A DNA stretch of 64,000 bases, from positions 679,602 through 743,601 of the forward strand of contig NZ_LMUH01000013.1 in assembly GCF_009766105.1 (NCBI RefSeq), in the 5' to 3' direction. The notes beneath the pieces are model-generated. The model did not search any database and was not told the DNA's origin. It worked only from the letters and a program-made list of their open reading frames with translations. This stretch comes from Granulicella sp. S156 (GTDB lineage: Bacteria; Acidobacteriota; Terriglobia; Terriglobales; Acidobacteriaceae). Shown here piece after piece: positions 26,001 to 34,533 of the stretch; the stretch's first letter is position 1; the number at the start of each line of letters is the position of its first letter. A program made the position numbers and the translations under genes.

Positions 26001-27448
26001 CTGAAAAGGGATTTGACGGAAAAGGGAATGCATTACCGGCGGAGATGCTGCCTTCACAGCTTGCATTCAATGACGTCGTATTCCATCTGGCTGCCGCCAA
26101 AACCGGAGAACCGAATGCGATTGAAGGAAAAGGTCAGACGATCAGCTTGCCGGCCGGCCACTTCAATCGCGTCTATTTGCTAGCTGCATCAGCCAATGGT
26201 GACAGGAAAGCAACCTTTGAAGCAGGCGGCAAAAAAATCGATCTGACGATTCAGGACTGGGGTGGATATATCGGCCAATGGGACAATCGTCAGTGGAGTT
26301 CCAAGGACACCTCCCATGATAATTACGGAGAGATGACAGGGTTGACGCCAGGCTATATCAAGCGTGCCAATCTCGCCTGGTATAGCAGCCATCATCACAA
26401 TGCAGCCGGCGTAAACGCGCCCTATGCATACTCCTATCTCTTCGGTTATGCTATCGACCTGCCGCCCGGAGCGACGAATATTAAGCTCCCGAACGATCCT
26501 ACGATTCGAATCCTTGCGATCTCGGTCGCCGAGGAGAATCCTGTCGTTGTGCCGGCACAACCGCTCTACGATGAGCTTCCTTCACCCAATGCCGGTCCCG
26601 GCGAGTTCTCGCTTTCGACATCTTCGTCCAATCTATCGATCCCGCAGGGTAGGACTGCAGAGTCCACGATCGTCGTAGTGCCGATGGGTAGTTTCAACGG
26701 CAACGTTAATCTGACGGCATCGGGTCTTCCAAAGGGAGTTGCAGCCGCATTCACTCCAGTCAATAACACTGGATCACACACCCTGATATTGAGCGCAGAG
26801 AGGTCGGCGTCACCGGCAACCACGACGTTCACCATCAACGGTAATTCGGGCAGCCTTTCGCACGCGATTACGGCCACTGTATCGATCACGCCTGTTGCGA
26901 CCGGCACATCGCCAGTCGATCTGTCTTCGGCTTATAACGTCACCGGTATCTATAAAGATGGCGCGAAGTTCGCGCCGGACGCCGGTCTTGACAGAGGCGG
27001 ATACGCACTTTCAGGACAAGTGCTCAAGACTGAGCAGATAGGGGAAGGTGTTGTCTTCAAGCTGGGTCAGCCCAATACGCCCAATGGGGTTACAAGCAAG
27101 ACCATTACGCTGACGGCCGGTAACTTCAACAGTTTGAAGATTCTTGCTGCAGCCGTCGAAGGCAATCAGGAGATGCAGACCTTCACTGTAAACTATGCCG
27201 ATGGCACATCCTCTTCGTTTACTAGAAGCCTCAGTGACTGGGCGAAATCCGGCGCTTTAGAAGGTGAATCTATGGCTGTGGAAATGCCTTATCGGCTCGC
27301 ATCCGATGGCTCAAAAGATGCAGATGGTTTCTACTTGCATGCCTACACCTTCACCCTTGATAGTAAGAAACAGGTGCGCAGTATCAGTCTGCCGAGCAAT
27401 CCCAATGTCATCGTATTTGCTATGACGCTGGTGCCGACGGGCGCATAA
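23021..27448 (+). CDS. Secreted GH38 alpha-mannosidase with repeated C-terminal modules
   Basis: This is a 1475-residue exported enzyme that should hydrolyse alpha-mannosides with a zinc-assisted retaining mechanism. Start 23021 is chosen for the GAGG six bases upstream and because it begins directly with a signal peptide (MRKLCATLIATSLFLPLIPG, cleavage after TQA). The catalytic part has the zinc motif HLD (57-59) in AHLDTEWRW, the nucleophile Asp170 in LPDCFGFP, the helical domain with GAHFHDLAAGT near 483, and the C-terminal beta-sandwiches to about 960. It then carries a galactose-binding-like module (about 970-1170), an Ig-like domain (about 1190-1290) and a second copy of the module (about 1300-1470). 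The Ig domain resembles that of the first gene in the window. A coiled region (EQVQHKLEQAEQ) is inserted near residue 275. A strong hairpin follows the stop. Confidence 0.9.
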   Translation: MRKLCATLIATSLFLPLIPGSTQAQTTDKPDRDKQTAGTEKPDLSKQPTLYVVGYAHLDTEWRWEYPQVIDEYLRKTMEGNFSLFEKYPHYIFNFSGANRYRLMKEYFPADFAQLKHYVDEGRWFPAGSSMEEGDVNAPSAEAIFRQILYGNEWFRNEFGKSSAEYMLPDCFGFPASLPTILAHAGVKGFSTQKLTWGSSANAGGWRSSEKTPEGTPFNVGIWVGPDGESVLAGLNPGSYSGGIYTDLSKPLPPEPANPAFADLQQKIEQVQHKLEQAEQSKQPFVQKDVQEFISLRSEQAALVRGQNDREHQRYQGDWAARVEQNGKATGLFTDYHYYGTGDIGGAPDEDSVKRLEAMVTQGSASLPPQDQFFSGDTHPDWPSVKVGDGPVHVISATADQMFLNITPTEAAALPRYTGEMELTNHSAGSLTSQAYQKRWIRKEELLADAAEKSSIAAQWLGARTYPMQRLNDAWTLAMGAHFHDLAAGTATPKAYEFAWNDDVIAMNQFSDVLSSAVEGVSSTLNTETEGVPLVVFNPLNIAREDIVEAKVNFPNGIPAAVHVIAPDGKEVPAQISNGKILFLAHVPSVGYAVYDVRPGTGTVEEPSRLHVSNSELENEHYRVQLNEAGDVASIFDKTIGKELLSSPARLAISYDNPAQWPAWNMDWEQEQAAPKSYVAGPAKVRIVEDGPARVAIEVSRTTAGSRFIQTIRLSAGEAGKRVEFGNVIDWNTRESNLKAVFPLAASNLNATYNWDVGTIERPTAQPSKFEVPSHQWIDLTDMNGEFGATILTDSKNGSDKPDDHTIRLTLLRTPGTAGGYHDEATQDIGHHEFLYGFAGHASDWRGAQTDWQGQQLNAPLVAFEASKHDGAQGRVFSLLKVSNPRIRVLAVKKAEKSDEVIVRLVELDGKPESDVQLSFAAPIAEAREINAQEQPVGAATLSGGALVTSFSAYQPRTFALRLTSPSATATGVQSVPVEMHYDLATASDDGGHSEKGFDGKGNALPAEMLPSQLAFNDVVFHLAAAKTGEPNAIEGKGQTISLPAGHFNRVYLLAASANGDRKATFEAGGKKIDLTIQDWGGYIGQWDNRQWSSKDTSHDNYGEMTGLTPGYIKRANLAWYSSHHHNAAGVNAPYAYSYLFGYAIDLPPGATNIKLPNDPTIRILAISVAEENPVVVPAQPLYDELPSPNAGPGEFSLSTSSSNLSIPQGRTAESTIVVVPMGSFNGNVNLTASGLPKGVAAAFTPVNNTGSHTLILSAERSASPATTTFTINGNSGSLSHAITATVSITPVATGTSPVDLSSAYNVTGIYKDGAKFAPDAGLDRGGYALSGQVLKTEQIGEGVVFKLGQPNTPNGVTSKTITLTAGNFNSLKILAAAVEGNQEMQTFTVNYADGTSSSFTRSLSDWAKSGALEGESMAVEMPYRLASDGSKDADGFYLHAYTFTLDSKKQVRSISLPSNPNVIVFAMTLVPTGA

Positions 27449-27504
27449 GCCAACGATCGACTCCTCAGAGAGTGAGTCTTCATTTCAGCTTTGACTCAAA
27501 CATT

Positions 27505-27538
27505 CGTCGGGCGACTTCATTATTGAAGTCGCCCGACG
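27505..27538. terminator. Hairpin terminator after the GH38 gene
   Basis: Two perfect 15-base arms (27505-27519 and 27524-27538) surround a four-base loop. It starts 56 bases after the mannosidase stop. No T-run follows, so it would rely on stem stability. Confidence 0.7.
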
Positions 27539-28072
27539 TGTTAATGGCAGCGCGATATTGATTGTAAACAAGCTCACAGCGTCGTTTTTGCGAATGCTGG
27601 CAAGACGACGCATGGATGGATATTGTCACTGGAAGTGCCCTCGCTACCTTTCAGCTATATCAGTTCGCCAGGGCCGCTCGGAACGTGTTCGCTTAACGAT
27701 CTCGGGTTCAGTGCCATCCCCCCGGTATCGCTGAATTTGGAATCTATAACGATCCCGCTCTGTAATGACTGTTGTGTCAAGGTGAGCAAGTTGTGGCGAA
27801 GCTCCTCTTGCTTCTGCGCCAATTGTTCCCGACCCATTGCCGCCGAACGCTCTACTTACGGTTGTAGCCCTTGTTTTGGACACTCTGCTCTCCACATGCG
27901 GCTCATCGCACGATAGGCGGATCATGTGTGTCTGCAATGCGGTCACAGGCCTGCTTACAAACCGATGACATTTAGATGACAGGGTACTGACACTCCCTCC
28001 TGTGTGAGTTGTTAGCGTGGGGTTGCTGGACAAGTTCGTCCCGACGTGACCATACACAGGAGAGCGCAGCTC
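27539..28072. other. Intergenic region without a supported gene
   Basis: About 530 bases. A 60-codon minus-strand frame at 27655-27837 (MGREQLAQKQEELRHNLL...) is protein-like and may be a fragment of a lost gene, but it has no RBS and stops appear just upstream. A longer overlapping frame is low in quality. The promoter for the cupredoxin gene should lie in the last part. Confidence 0.35.
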
Positions 28073-28438
28073 ATGAAACTCAAGATCCTAACATCGTCCT
28101 TTGTACTCGCGGTACTCACCGCTATCTTTTTTTTCGCGCATCTTTCCAACGCGCAGGAGCCCCCGCAGCGTATCGAGATCGTCGCTAAGCGTTTCGACTT
28201 TACTCCCGGCGAGATCACCCTCAAGAAGGGTGTGCCGGTTGTCATCGTGTTCACGAGTAAAGACGTTTCCCATGGCGTTAAGTTCAAGGAGCTCAACCTC
28301 GTGATCGCGTCCGGAAAGGGCGAGACGAAGGAGATCACCTATACGCCAACGCAGGTAGGCACATTCGTCGGGCAGTGCTCTGTGTTCTGCGGATCAGGAC
28401 ATGGTGGCATGAAAATGACACTGCATGTGACGGAGTAA
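28073..28438 (+). CDS. Periplasmic CuA-type cupredoxin (cytochrome oxidase subunit II-like)
   Basis: This 121-residue protein has a signal peptide (MKLKILTSSFVLAVLTAIFFFAHL, cleavage after SNA) and a single cupredoxin domain. The copper ligands are His in SHGVKF and the C-terminal C-x3-C-x3-H-x2-M run CSVFCGSGHGGM. Two Cys, two His and a Met are the set that binds the binuclear CuA centre of cytochrome c oxidase subunit II and N2O reductase, but here the domain is free, with no membrane helices or oxidase genes. It should carry electrons. Start 28073 has GGAG about ten bases upstream. A lipoprotein cytochrome c gene follows after two bases, so the two probably act together. Confidence 0.85.
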   Translation: MKLKILTSSFVLAVLTAIFFFAHLSNAQEPPQRIEIVAKRFDFTPGEITLKKGVPVVIVFTSKDVSHGVKFKELNLVIASGKGETKEITYTPTQVGTFVGQCSVFCGSGHGGMKMTLHVTE

Positions 28439-28440
28439 TC

Positions 28441-28926
28441 ATGCGCCGCCTTCGCTCTGTCGTTTTGTCAGGTGCGGCTCTTCTCGGCGTTATGTCTCTG
28501 GCCGGCGGCTGTAAGGTAAGTCCGCCGTCACGACTCGAAAAGAGCATCGTCCTTGCTGCCAAGCACCACGTCACCGTGCGCAACAAGTCCGAGAAAAATC
28601 CCATTCAGTACAGCGCCGACACTCTTGCCTCAGGCAAGGAAGCCTTCGGACACTACTGTGTGGCGTGCCATGGGATGGATGGGCAGAACACCGGTATTCC
28701 ATTCGCGGATAGGATGTCACCGCCCCTTCCACCTCTGACCGCACCGGAGGTGCAGAGCTACACCGATGGGCAGTTGAAGTGGATCATCGACAACGGTATC
28801 TCGCCTTCCGGTATGCCTGCCTCTAAAGGTACGCTCAGCGACGACGAGATCTGGTCGATCGTTATTTTTCTTCGTCATCTGCCTCCCGCTGGAAGCCAGG
28901 GCGAGCCCGAGATGTATAGCCACTAA
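28441..28926 (+). CDS. Lipoprotein cytochrome c
   Basis: This 161-residue protein starts with a lipoprotein signal whose lipobox is LAGGC (Cys at about residue 24). It is followed by a class I cytochrome c domain with CVACH near residue 78 and an axial Met probably in PSGMPASKG. It is a membrane-tethered one-electron carrier. The GGAG of its RBS overlaps the end of the CuA-cupredoxin gene. The pair resembles the soluble electron-transfer modules that feed or drain a copper enzyme, but no partner reductase or oxidase is encoded next to it. Confidence 0.85.
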   Translation: MRRLRSVVLSGAALLGVMSLAGGCKVSPPSRLEKSIVLAAKHHVTVRNKSEKNPIQYSADTLASGKEAFGHYCVACHGMDGQNTGIPFADRMSPPLPPLTAPEVQSYTDGQLKWIIDNGISPSGMPASKGTLSDDEIWSIVIFLRHLPPAGSQGEPEMYSH

Positions 28927-28959
28927 AAACAGAATCGCAACGCGGTAAGGGAGATTGCT

Positions 28960-30270
28960 ATGAGATGGAGTGCAAAGGGAGAGAGGAGAGTCGTTGAAGC
29001 GGTCATCGCAGCCTTTAACAGCTCTACCGACTCCACCAACCGCTTGCATCAGCTCCTTTCCGCGGTGAGCTATGGCGATTGGGAGCGCTCGTATCACTGG
29101 CTCGACGCTAGCGGCATGGTGCTCTACTTCCTTGCCCGACTTGAAGAGTTGAATCTTCAGGATGCCTTACCTCTTGGAACGCTTCGCCGTTTTCAGCAGA
29201 ATATGGCTGACAATCGCTCCCGTACCGCTAGCATGTTCACGGAGTTTGTTGCACTCAACCGCGCTTTCAATCAGGCGGGTATTCTGTTTTGTAACGTCAA
29301 AGGCTTTACGCTTTCACCTAACTCCTGCCCCGATTCCGCGCTGCGCTGCCAACTCGACTTTGATTTTCTGGTAGACGGCAGTCAATTGGAGCTCTGCAGT
29401 CAGATACTCGCTCAGACCGGATATGGGTTGATGGGGTCAACCAACACGGTGTGGGAGTTCAAGGCTGGAGCTTCAGAACCAGCCCGTATCGAAGACCACT
29501 ACAAGGCAAAGCCGCAGAGGTCTGTCGAGATACACTTCGCCGCTTCGGATGCACATAGACCCACACGCGATCCGAAGCTCGATCGACTGAGTTGGCGCAG
29601 GTGGGAAGGGCACAGCTTCCCAACTCTTGCTCCAGCAGATCAGTTTGTCGGTCAAGCGCTTCATCTCTTCGGGCATCTCTGCGGTTCGTCGACGCGTATT
29701 GCATGGCTCCTTGAGTACAGGCGAAACGTCTTATCGCACTATGCGGATCAGGCCTTTTGGGAATCTGTGCGTGAGTGTGCGGGAAACGACCGACAGACGG
29801 AGATTGCCATCGGTCTTTCGACGTTGCTGGCTTTCCAGCTATTCGGAGGCCAGGCCCCGTCACAACTCAACCACTGGACGTTGGAACGGCTGCCGGCGGA
29901 AGTGAAGTTATGGGCGGAGTGTTACGGGCGCAGGTCGCTTCTTGCGGGTTTTCCGGGTACGAAGTTTTATCTGCTATTGCGCGATGCGCTGAAGGGGGAT
30001 GACGCTTCCTGGCAAAAAGAAAGACGGAGCAGTCTGCTGCCAATGCATCGCGCTCCGCGAATCGTCCATACGAGTCCGGACGACAGCTTGAAGAAGCGGA
30101 TACGCGCGGAACTTTACCAGCTGCGCTTCGTTCTCTTTCGGCTACGTTTTCATGTTGTTGAAGGGCTTCGATATGTGATCGAGGTCATTCGCTGGAAACG
30201 TCGGCTCGCTGCACTACGTAACGTTGCGCCACATTCCATGACCGACAATCCATACCCCACTCAAAGTTGA
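28960..30270 (+). CDS. Nucleotidyltransferase family protein (NTP_transf_5 type)
   Basis: This 436-residue protein has the DNA-polymerase-beta-like nucleotidyltransferase fold found in polysaccharide and exosortase-type clusters. The recognisable stretch is FCNVKGFTLSPN, then CQLDFDFLVDGSQ (the D-x-D catalytic pair), and HYKAKPQRSVEIHF. The C-terminal half (about 220-436) is helical and basic. GGGAG lies six bases before the ATG. It leads a cluster of exopolysaccharide genes and ends five bases before the SLBB export gene. In other bacteria this family occurs with HprK-like kinases, and one is found at the far end of this cluster. The reaction is unknown. Confidence 0.65.
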   Translation: MRWSAKGERRVVEAVIAAFNSSTDSTNRLHQLLSAVSYGDWERSYHWLDASGMVLYFLARLEELNLQDALPLGTLRRFQQNMADNRSRTASMFTEFVALNRAFNQAGILFCNVKGFTLSPNSCPDSALRCQLDFDFLVDGSQLELCSQILAQTGYGLMGSTNTVWEFKAGASEPARIEDHYKAKPQRSVEIHFAASDAHRPTRDPKLDRLSWRRWEGHSFPTLAPADQFVGQALHLFGHLCGSSTRIAWLLEYRRNVLSHYADQAFWESVRECAGNDRQTEIAIGLSTLLAFQLFGGQAPSQLNHWTLERLPAEVKLWAECYGRRSLLAGFPGTKFYLLLRDALKGDDASWQKERRSSLLPMHRAPRIVHTSPDDSLKKRIRAELYQLRFVLFRLRFHVVEGLRYVIEVIRWKRRLAALRNVAPHSMTDNPYPTQS

Positions 30271-30274
30271 CTCT

Positions 30275-33253
30275 ATGATGAAGCACGCGACAATTCGATG
30301 GATACAACGCGGTGGCCGCGTGATGCTGGGCCTGATCGTATTTGCAGCGCTGCTCGGTCAGTTGCACGCGCAGCAGCAGCCTTCCACGCCAACCGGCGCT
30401 GCGCCTACGGATAATAGTACAAAGGACTCTTCAACGAGTTCCTCCACAGATTCCTCGGATGCCACCGGCTCCAGTCTGGGTTCCAGTGGCAGTCTCAGCT
30501 CTAGTTCCAGCGCCAGTCTCAGCTCTCGCAACTCATTGACGGCCGCCGAGATCGATGACATTCTCCAGCAGAAGCCGGAGCTTGTCCCTGAACTGAAGTC
30601 GCTCATCGCCGATCAGTTATCGCAGCAGGGTACTAGCGTTCAGGCCGACTCGATCACGGATGAGATGCTCTACCGCCAGATAGCTTCAAGCGCCGATCTG
30701 CGCACGAACATTACGCAGTGGCTTCGCTCGCGCGGCTATATATCCGATGCTGATCTGCATCACTCTCTTGCTGATTCTGACGACGATCAACGCCTCAGCT
30801 CCAATACAACGTTCGACTCACTGGCAAGACTTCCGGGCGCGGGGTTGGAGAGCGGGGCGTTTCCGACGAATACTACTGCAGATGATCTCCGCTCTCGTAG
30901 TGGAACTCCCAGGCAGTCGATCGCGCAGCGAACAAGTCCAACGGATAAGCAACGCAATATCACTGATGAGCCCCAGGTTCTGCGTGTGCCTGCGCCGTAC
31001 AACCTGCTCGCTATGCGTGATCTCTACACGCAGATTCCACAGGACGAGACAAAACTCAAACGCTTTGGTGCCGAGATGTTTCTTAATCGCGGTGATTCGT
31101 CATCGCTGCGTGCGAGCGGCGGTCAAGCCAGCATCCCGATAGATCTTCCTGTAGGACCCGATTATGTGCTCGGCACGGGGGATGGACTCACGATCAATCT
31201 CTGGGGGGGCATCTCGCAAAGCCTCACAAAGGTTATTGATCGTGAAGGTAAGATCGCGCTGCCAGAAGCTGGATCGCTGGTTGTGGCAGGGCTGACGCTA
31301 CAGCACGCACAGTCAGTGATTCAGGATGCCCTGAAGAATCAGTTTCGCGACGCTCGCATCGATGTCACGATTGCCCGTCTGCGCACAGTGAGAATCTATG
31401 TCGTTGGTGATGTTCAACGTCCTGGAGCTTATGATCTTAGCTCGCTCTCCACACCTCTCAATGCTCTCTATGCAGCTGGCGGTCCGACGGCGGTTGGTTC
31501 GCTGCGCATCGTGCGCCACTATCGCGGCGGCCAGCTGGTTCGAGACGTCGATCTCTATGACTTCCTGCTTCACGGAGTGAGGATGGACGAAGAGCGCTTG
31601 CAGGCTGGCGATACGCTGCTGATTCCTCCCGTCGGTCCACAGGTAGCTATCTATGGCATGGTGAAACGCCCTGCGATCTATGAAATGAAAAGTGGTACAT
31701 CGGGCGACTCTACACTTGCGGAGATGTTGGATGATGCCGGCGGAGTTACCGTTACAGCGGCTCTCGACCATATTACCGTCGAACGCATCCAGCCTAACCA
31801 GCAACGCGAAACGATAACGCTGGATTTACCGGCCACAAACGTACCAACCACATCGCAGACCGAACGTCAGGGTATAGCTGCCTTTCACGTCAAGGATGGC
31901 GACCGTATTCACGTCGGAGCCATTCTGCCGTATAGCGAGCATGCGATCTATGTCGAAGGCCATGTTGTTCGCCCTGGCAAGTATCCCTATCGAGACGGCA
32001 TGAAACTGGCCGACGTGATCCGCAGCTATCAGGATCTGTTGCCAGAGCCTGCTGTTAAGGGTGACATCATCCGTCTGGTTCCCCCTGACCTTCATGCGGA
32101 GACCATCGAATTCAATGTGGCAGAAGCGCTCATCGGAAACGTAGATCTGCCGCTGCAGCCTTTCGATACGATCCGCATCTTTGGCCGCTATGAGGTTGAT
32201 TCACCTCAGGTGACGATTCGCGGGGAGGTGATGAAACCCGGTGAATATGCGCTCTCTGAAGGCATGACTGCAGCCCAGCTGGTGAGGATGGCAGGTGGTT
32301 TTAAGCGTGATGCTCTGCTCGATGTTGCTGATCTTACGAGCTACACCATACAGAATGGACAGAAGATCGTCAGTCAGCGTGCGCCAGTTGGGATCGGGGC
32401 CGCCGTGCAGGGAAATGACCATGCTGCTGATGTCACGCTCAAGCCGGGTGACATTCTGACCATTCATCAAATTTCGGGGTGGAACGACATTGGTTCATCT
32501 GTCGTGATCGATGGTGAAGTGACCTACCCCGGAAGCTACGGCCTGCAAGAGGGTGAGCGGTTGAGTTCTGTGCTGCGCCGTGCGGGCGGTTTGCGAGGAA
32601 CAGCATACGCGGACGGCGCTGTGCTCATACGCACTCAGGTAAAAGAACTCGAGGAGAAGAGCAAGGAAGAGCTCATCCGTCAGATTGAGTCTCAGTCAGT
32701 ATCGGCACGTGTTCCGACCAGCCTCAATGTTCAGAACCAGGCAGCGATACTGCAGGCTGCAGAAGCGCAACAAGCAGAGATTCTAAAGCAGTTGCGAAGC
32801 CAGCCTGCGGTTGGCCGAATGGTCATTCACATTAGCGCAGATATCGATAGCTGGGCAAATACCCCAGCCGATATTGAGATGCGTCGCGGCGATGTGTTGA
32901 CTGTGCCGAAACGGCCAGGCTTCGTTCTTGTTACAGGACAGGTTTACAACACTTCCGCCATCACGTTCGTTCCAGGCAAAGAAGCTAGTTGGTATCTCAG
33001 GAATGTAGGTGGTACCAACAATGTTGCCAGCCGCGGTGAGATATTCATTGTCCGGGCGAATGGTTTGGTCATCGGCAAGCACTCGGGCGGATGGTACTCC
33101 AGCAAGGTTCTTTCGACGCGCCTCAATCCTGGGGATGTCATCGTTGTCCCGCAAAAGGTTATCGGTAGCTCGGTCTTCTGGCAGAACCTGCTCACGGTCG
33201 CCCAGCTTAGCTCTTCGATCGCCATTACTGCCGCGGTGGCGGGATTATTCTGA
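30275..33253 (+). CDS. SLBB-domain polysaccharide export outer-membrane protein (Wza-like)
   Basis: This is a 992-residue exported protein. The signal peptide ends near QLHAQ and is followed by a Ser-rich linker (about residues 45-90). The polysaccharide export domain starts at VGPDYVLGTGDGLTINLWG (about residue 290) and ends in LPEAGSLVVAGLTL. A series of SLBB repeats follows, each with the pattern V.GDV.RPGAY (for example IYVVGDVQRPGAYDL, VVIDGEVTYPGSYGL, VEGHVVRPGKYPY). A late hydrophobic segment (SSIAITAAVAGLF) forms the C-terminus. The length is about twice that of Wza, as in other multi-SLBB exporters. Its job is to form the outer-membrane channel for the exopolysaccharide. No clear RBS precedes the start; two ATG codons in a row are available. 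Confidence 0.9.
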   Translation: MMKHATIRWIQRGGRVMLGLIVFAALLGQLHAQQQPSTPTGAAPTDNSTKDSSTSSSTDSSDATGSSLGSSGSLSSSSSASLSSRNSLTAAEIDDILQQKPELVPELKSLIADQLSQQGTSVQADSITDEMLYRQIASSADLRTNITQWLRSRGYISDADLHHSLADSDDDQRLSSNTTFDSLARLPGAGLESGAFPTNTTADDLRSRSGTPRQSIAQRTSPTDKQRNITDEPQVLRVPAPYNLLAMRDLYTQIPQDETKLKRFGAEMFLNRGDSSSLRASGGQASIPIDLPVGPDYVLGTGDGLTINLWGGISQSLTKVIDREGKIALPEAGSLVVAGLTLQHAQSVIQDALKNQFRDARIDVTIARLRTVRIYVVGDVQRPGAYDLSSLSTPLNALYAAGGPTAVGSLRIVRHYRGGQLVRDVDLYDFLLHGVRMDEERLQAGDTLLIPPVGPQVAIYGMVKRPAIYEMKSGTSGDSTLAEMLDDAGGVTVTAALDHITVERIQPNQQRETITLDLPATNVPTTSQTERQGIAAFHVKDGDRIHVGAILPYSEHAIYVEGHVVRPGKYPYRDGMKLADVIRSYQDLLPEPAVKGDIIRLVPPDLHAETIEFNVAEALIGNVDLPLQPFDTIRIFGRYEVDSPQVTIRGEVMKPGEYALSEGMTAAQLVRMAGGFKRDALLDVADLTSYTIQNGQKIVSQRAPVGIGAAVQGNDHAADVTLKPGDILTIHQISGWNDIGSSVVIDGEVTYPGSYGLQEGERLSSVLRRAGGLRGTAYADGAVLIRTQVKELEEKSKEELIRQIESQSVSARVPTSLNVQNQAAILQAAEAQQAEILKQLRSQPAVGRMVIHISADIDSWANTPADIEMRRGDVLTVPKRPGFVLVTGQVYNTSAITFVPGKEASWYLRNVGGTNNVASRGEIFIVRANGLVIGKHSGGWYSSKVLSTRLNPGDVIVVPQKVIGSSVFWQNLLTVAQLSSSIAITAAVAGLF

Positions 33254-34533
33254 TGCGCACAGTTGAGAACAATTCGACAGTAGCGGCCACGGCCAATTGG
33301 GTCGCGAATGCTTCGCTGCTATGGACTCGTCGACGCACGCTCTTTCGCGTGGGAGTAATTTCGCTTGTGTTGAGTGGAATCATTGCCTTCACTATTCCGA
33401 AAGAGTATCAATCTACGGCCCGTCTTATGCCGCCGGACCAGGGTAGTTCGGGTGCGGCAATGTTCGCCGCACTTGCAGGCCGTTCTTTGGGAGGCCTGGG
33501 TAGCCTCGGTAGTCTCGCCGGTTTACTCGGTGGCAAAACCTCCAGTGCGCTCTTCATTGACATGCTGCACAGCCGTGTCATCAACGATCGTCTCATCGAT
33601 CGTTTCAACTTGCAGCATGTGTATCACAAGCGCTATCGCATCGATACGGTGAAGTACCTTGTACGCCATACGAAACTGGATGAGGACAAGAAGAGCGGCG
33701 TCGTGAGCCTTACCTTCAGCGATAGCGATCCGCAGCGTGCTCGTACGATTGCCGCAGCCTACATCGAGGAGTTGAATAACGTCCTTACGCACTCGAATGT
33801 ATCGTCGGCACACCAGGAGCGGGTGTTTATTGAGAAGCGGCTCGTTACGGTGCAGAACGAACTCCAGAATGCGCAGAAGGCGCTGAGCGAATTTTCCAGC
33901 GTCAACACCACGCTCGACATCAAGGAGCAGACACATGCCATGGTCGATGCCGCAGCCAAGCTGCAGGCTGAGATGATCGTCGGCCAGTCCGAACTGGCTT
34001 CTTTGAAGCAGATCTATGGGGATGACAATGTGCGCGTACGGGCCGCACAGGCACGCATCGCTGACTTGCACGGTGAGCTTACGAAGATGAGTGGCAGCAG
34101 TGCTGAACCTTCCGCGGAGAGCGAAAAGAGCGGAGCCGGCAATTCAAGCCTGTATCCGTCGTTGCGTCAGATTCCGCGTTTGGCTGTTCCGTATGCCAAT
34201 CTCTATCGCGAGGTCCGTATCCAGGAGACCGTATATGAGCTTCTCTCTCAGCAATACGAGATGTCGAGGATAGAAGAAGCGAAAGACACACCGGTCGTCA
34301 GTGTGCTCGACCAACCGCAGGTTGCAGAGAAGAAGTCGTTTCCGCCCAGGCTGTTGATGATGCTTCTTCTTACGGTGTTTTTCGTTGGCGTTACCGCGGT
34401 CGTCCTTCTCCTGCGCAATACCTGGGAGAAAGTAGATGCCGGTGACCCACGTAAAGTGCTCGCACAGCAGATAGCAGCCAGCCTTCATGCCCACACTAAG
34501 GGTCTCTTCTCCTCGCGGAGGAACTCTCAGTGA
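33253..34533 (+). CDS. Chain-length determinant protein (Wzz/GumC family)
   Basis: This is a 426-residue inner-membrane polysaccharide co-polymerase. It has two membrane helices, near residues 34-52 (VGVISLVLSGIIAF) and 360-385 (LLMMLLLTVFFVGVTAVVLLL). The large periplasmic region between them has a Wzz core, a Gly/Leu-rich insertion (SLGGLGSLGSLAGLLGG) and a coiled coil (about 205-290). Its start overlaps the previous stop by one base (TGATG). There is no fused tyrosine kinase, so it depends on other proteins for chain-length control by phosphorylation, if any. Confidence 0.85.
   Translation: MRTVENNSTVAATANWVANASLLWTRRRTLFRVGVISLVLSGIIAFTIPKEYQSTARLMPPDQGSSGAAMFAALAGRSLGGLGSLGSLAGLLGGKTSSALFIDMLHSRVINDRLIDRFNLQHVYHKRYRIDTVKYLVRHTKLDEDKKSGVVSLTFSDSDPQRARTIAAAYIEELNNVLTHSNVSSAHQERVFIEKRLVTVQNELQNAQKALSEFSSVNTTLDIKEQTHAMVDAAAKLQAEMIVGQSELASLKQIYGDDNVRVRAAQARIADLHGELTKMSGSSAEPSAESEKSGAGNSSLYPSLRQIPRLAVPYANLYREVRIQETVYELLSQQYEMSRIEEAKDTPVVSVLDQPQVAEKKSFPPRLLMMLLLTVFFVGVTAVVLLLRNTWEKVDAGDPRKVLAQQIAASLHAHTKGLFSSRRNSQ

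Noticed and set aside
27644-28057. 137-codon minus-strand ORF
   Set aside because: Composition is atypical, there is no RBS, and it overlaps the leader of the cupredoxin gene.
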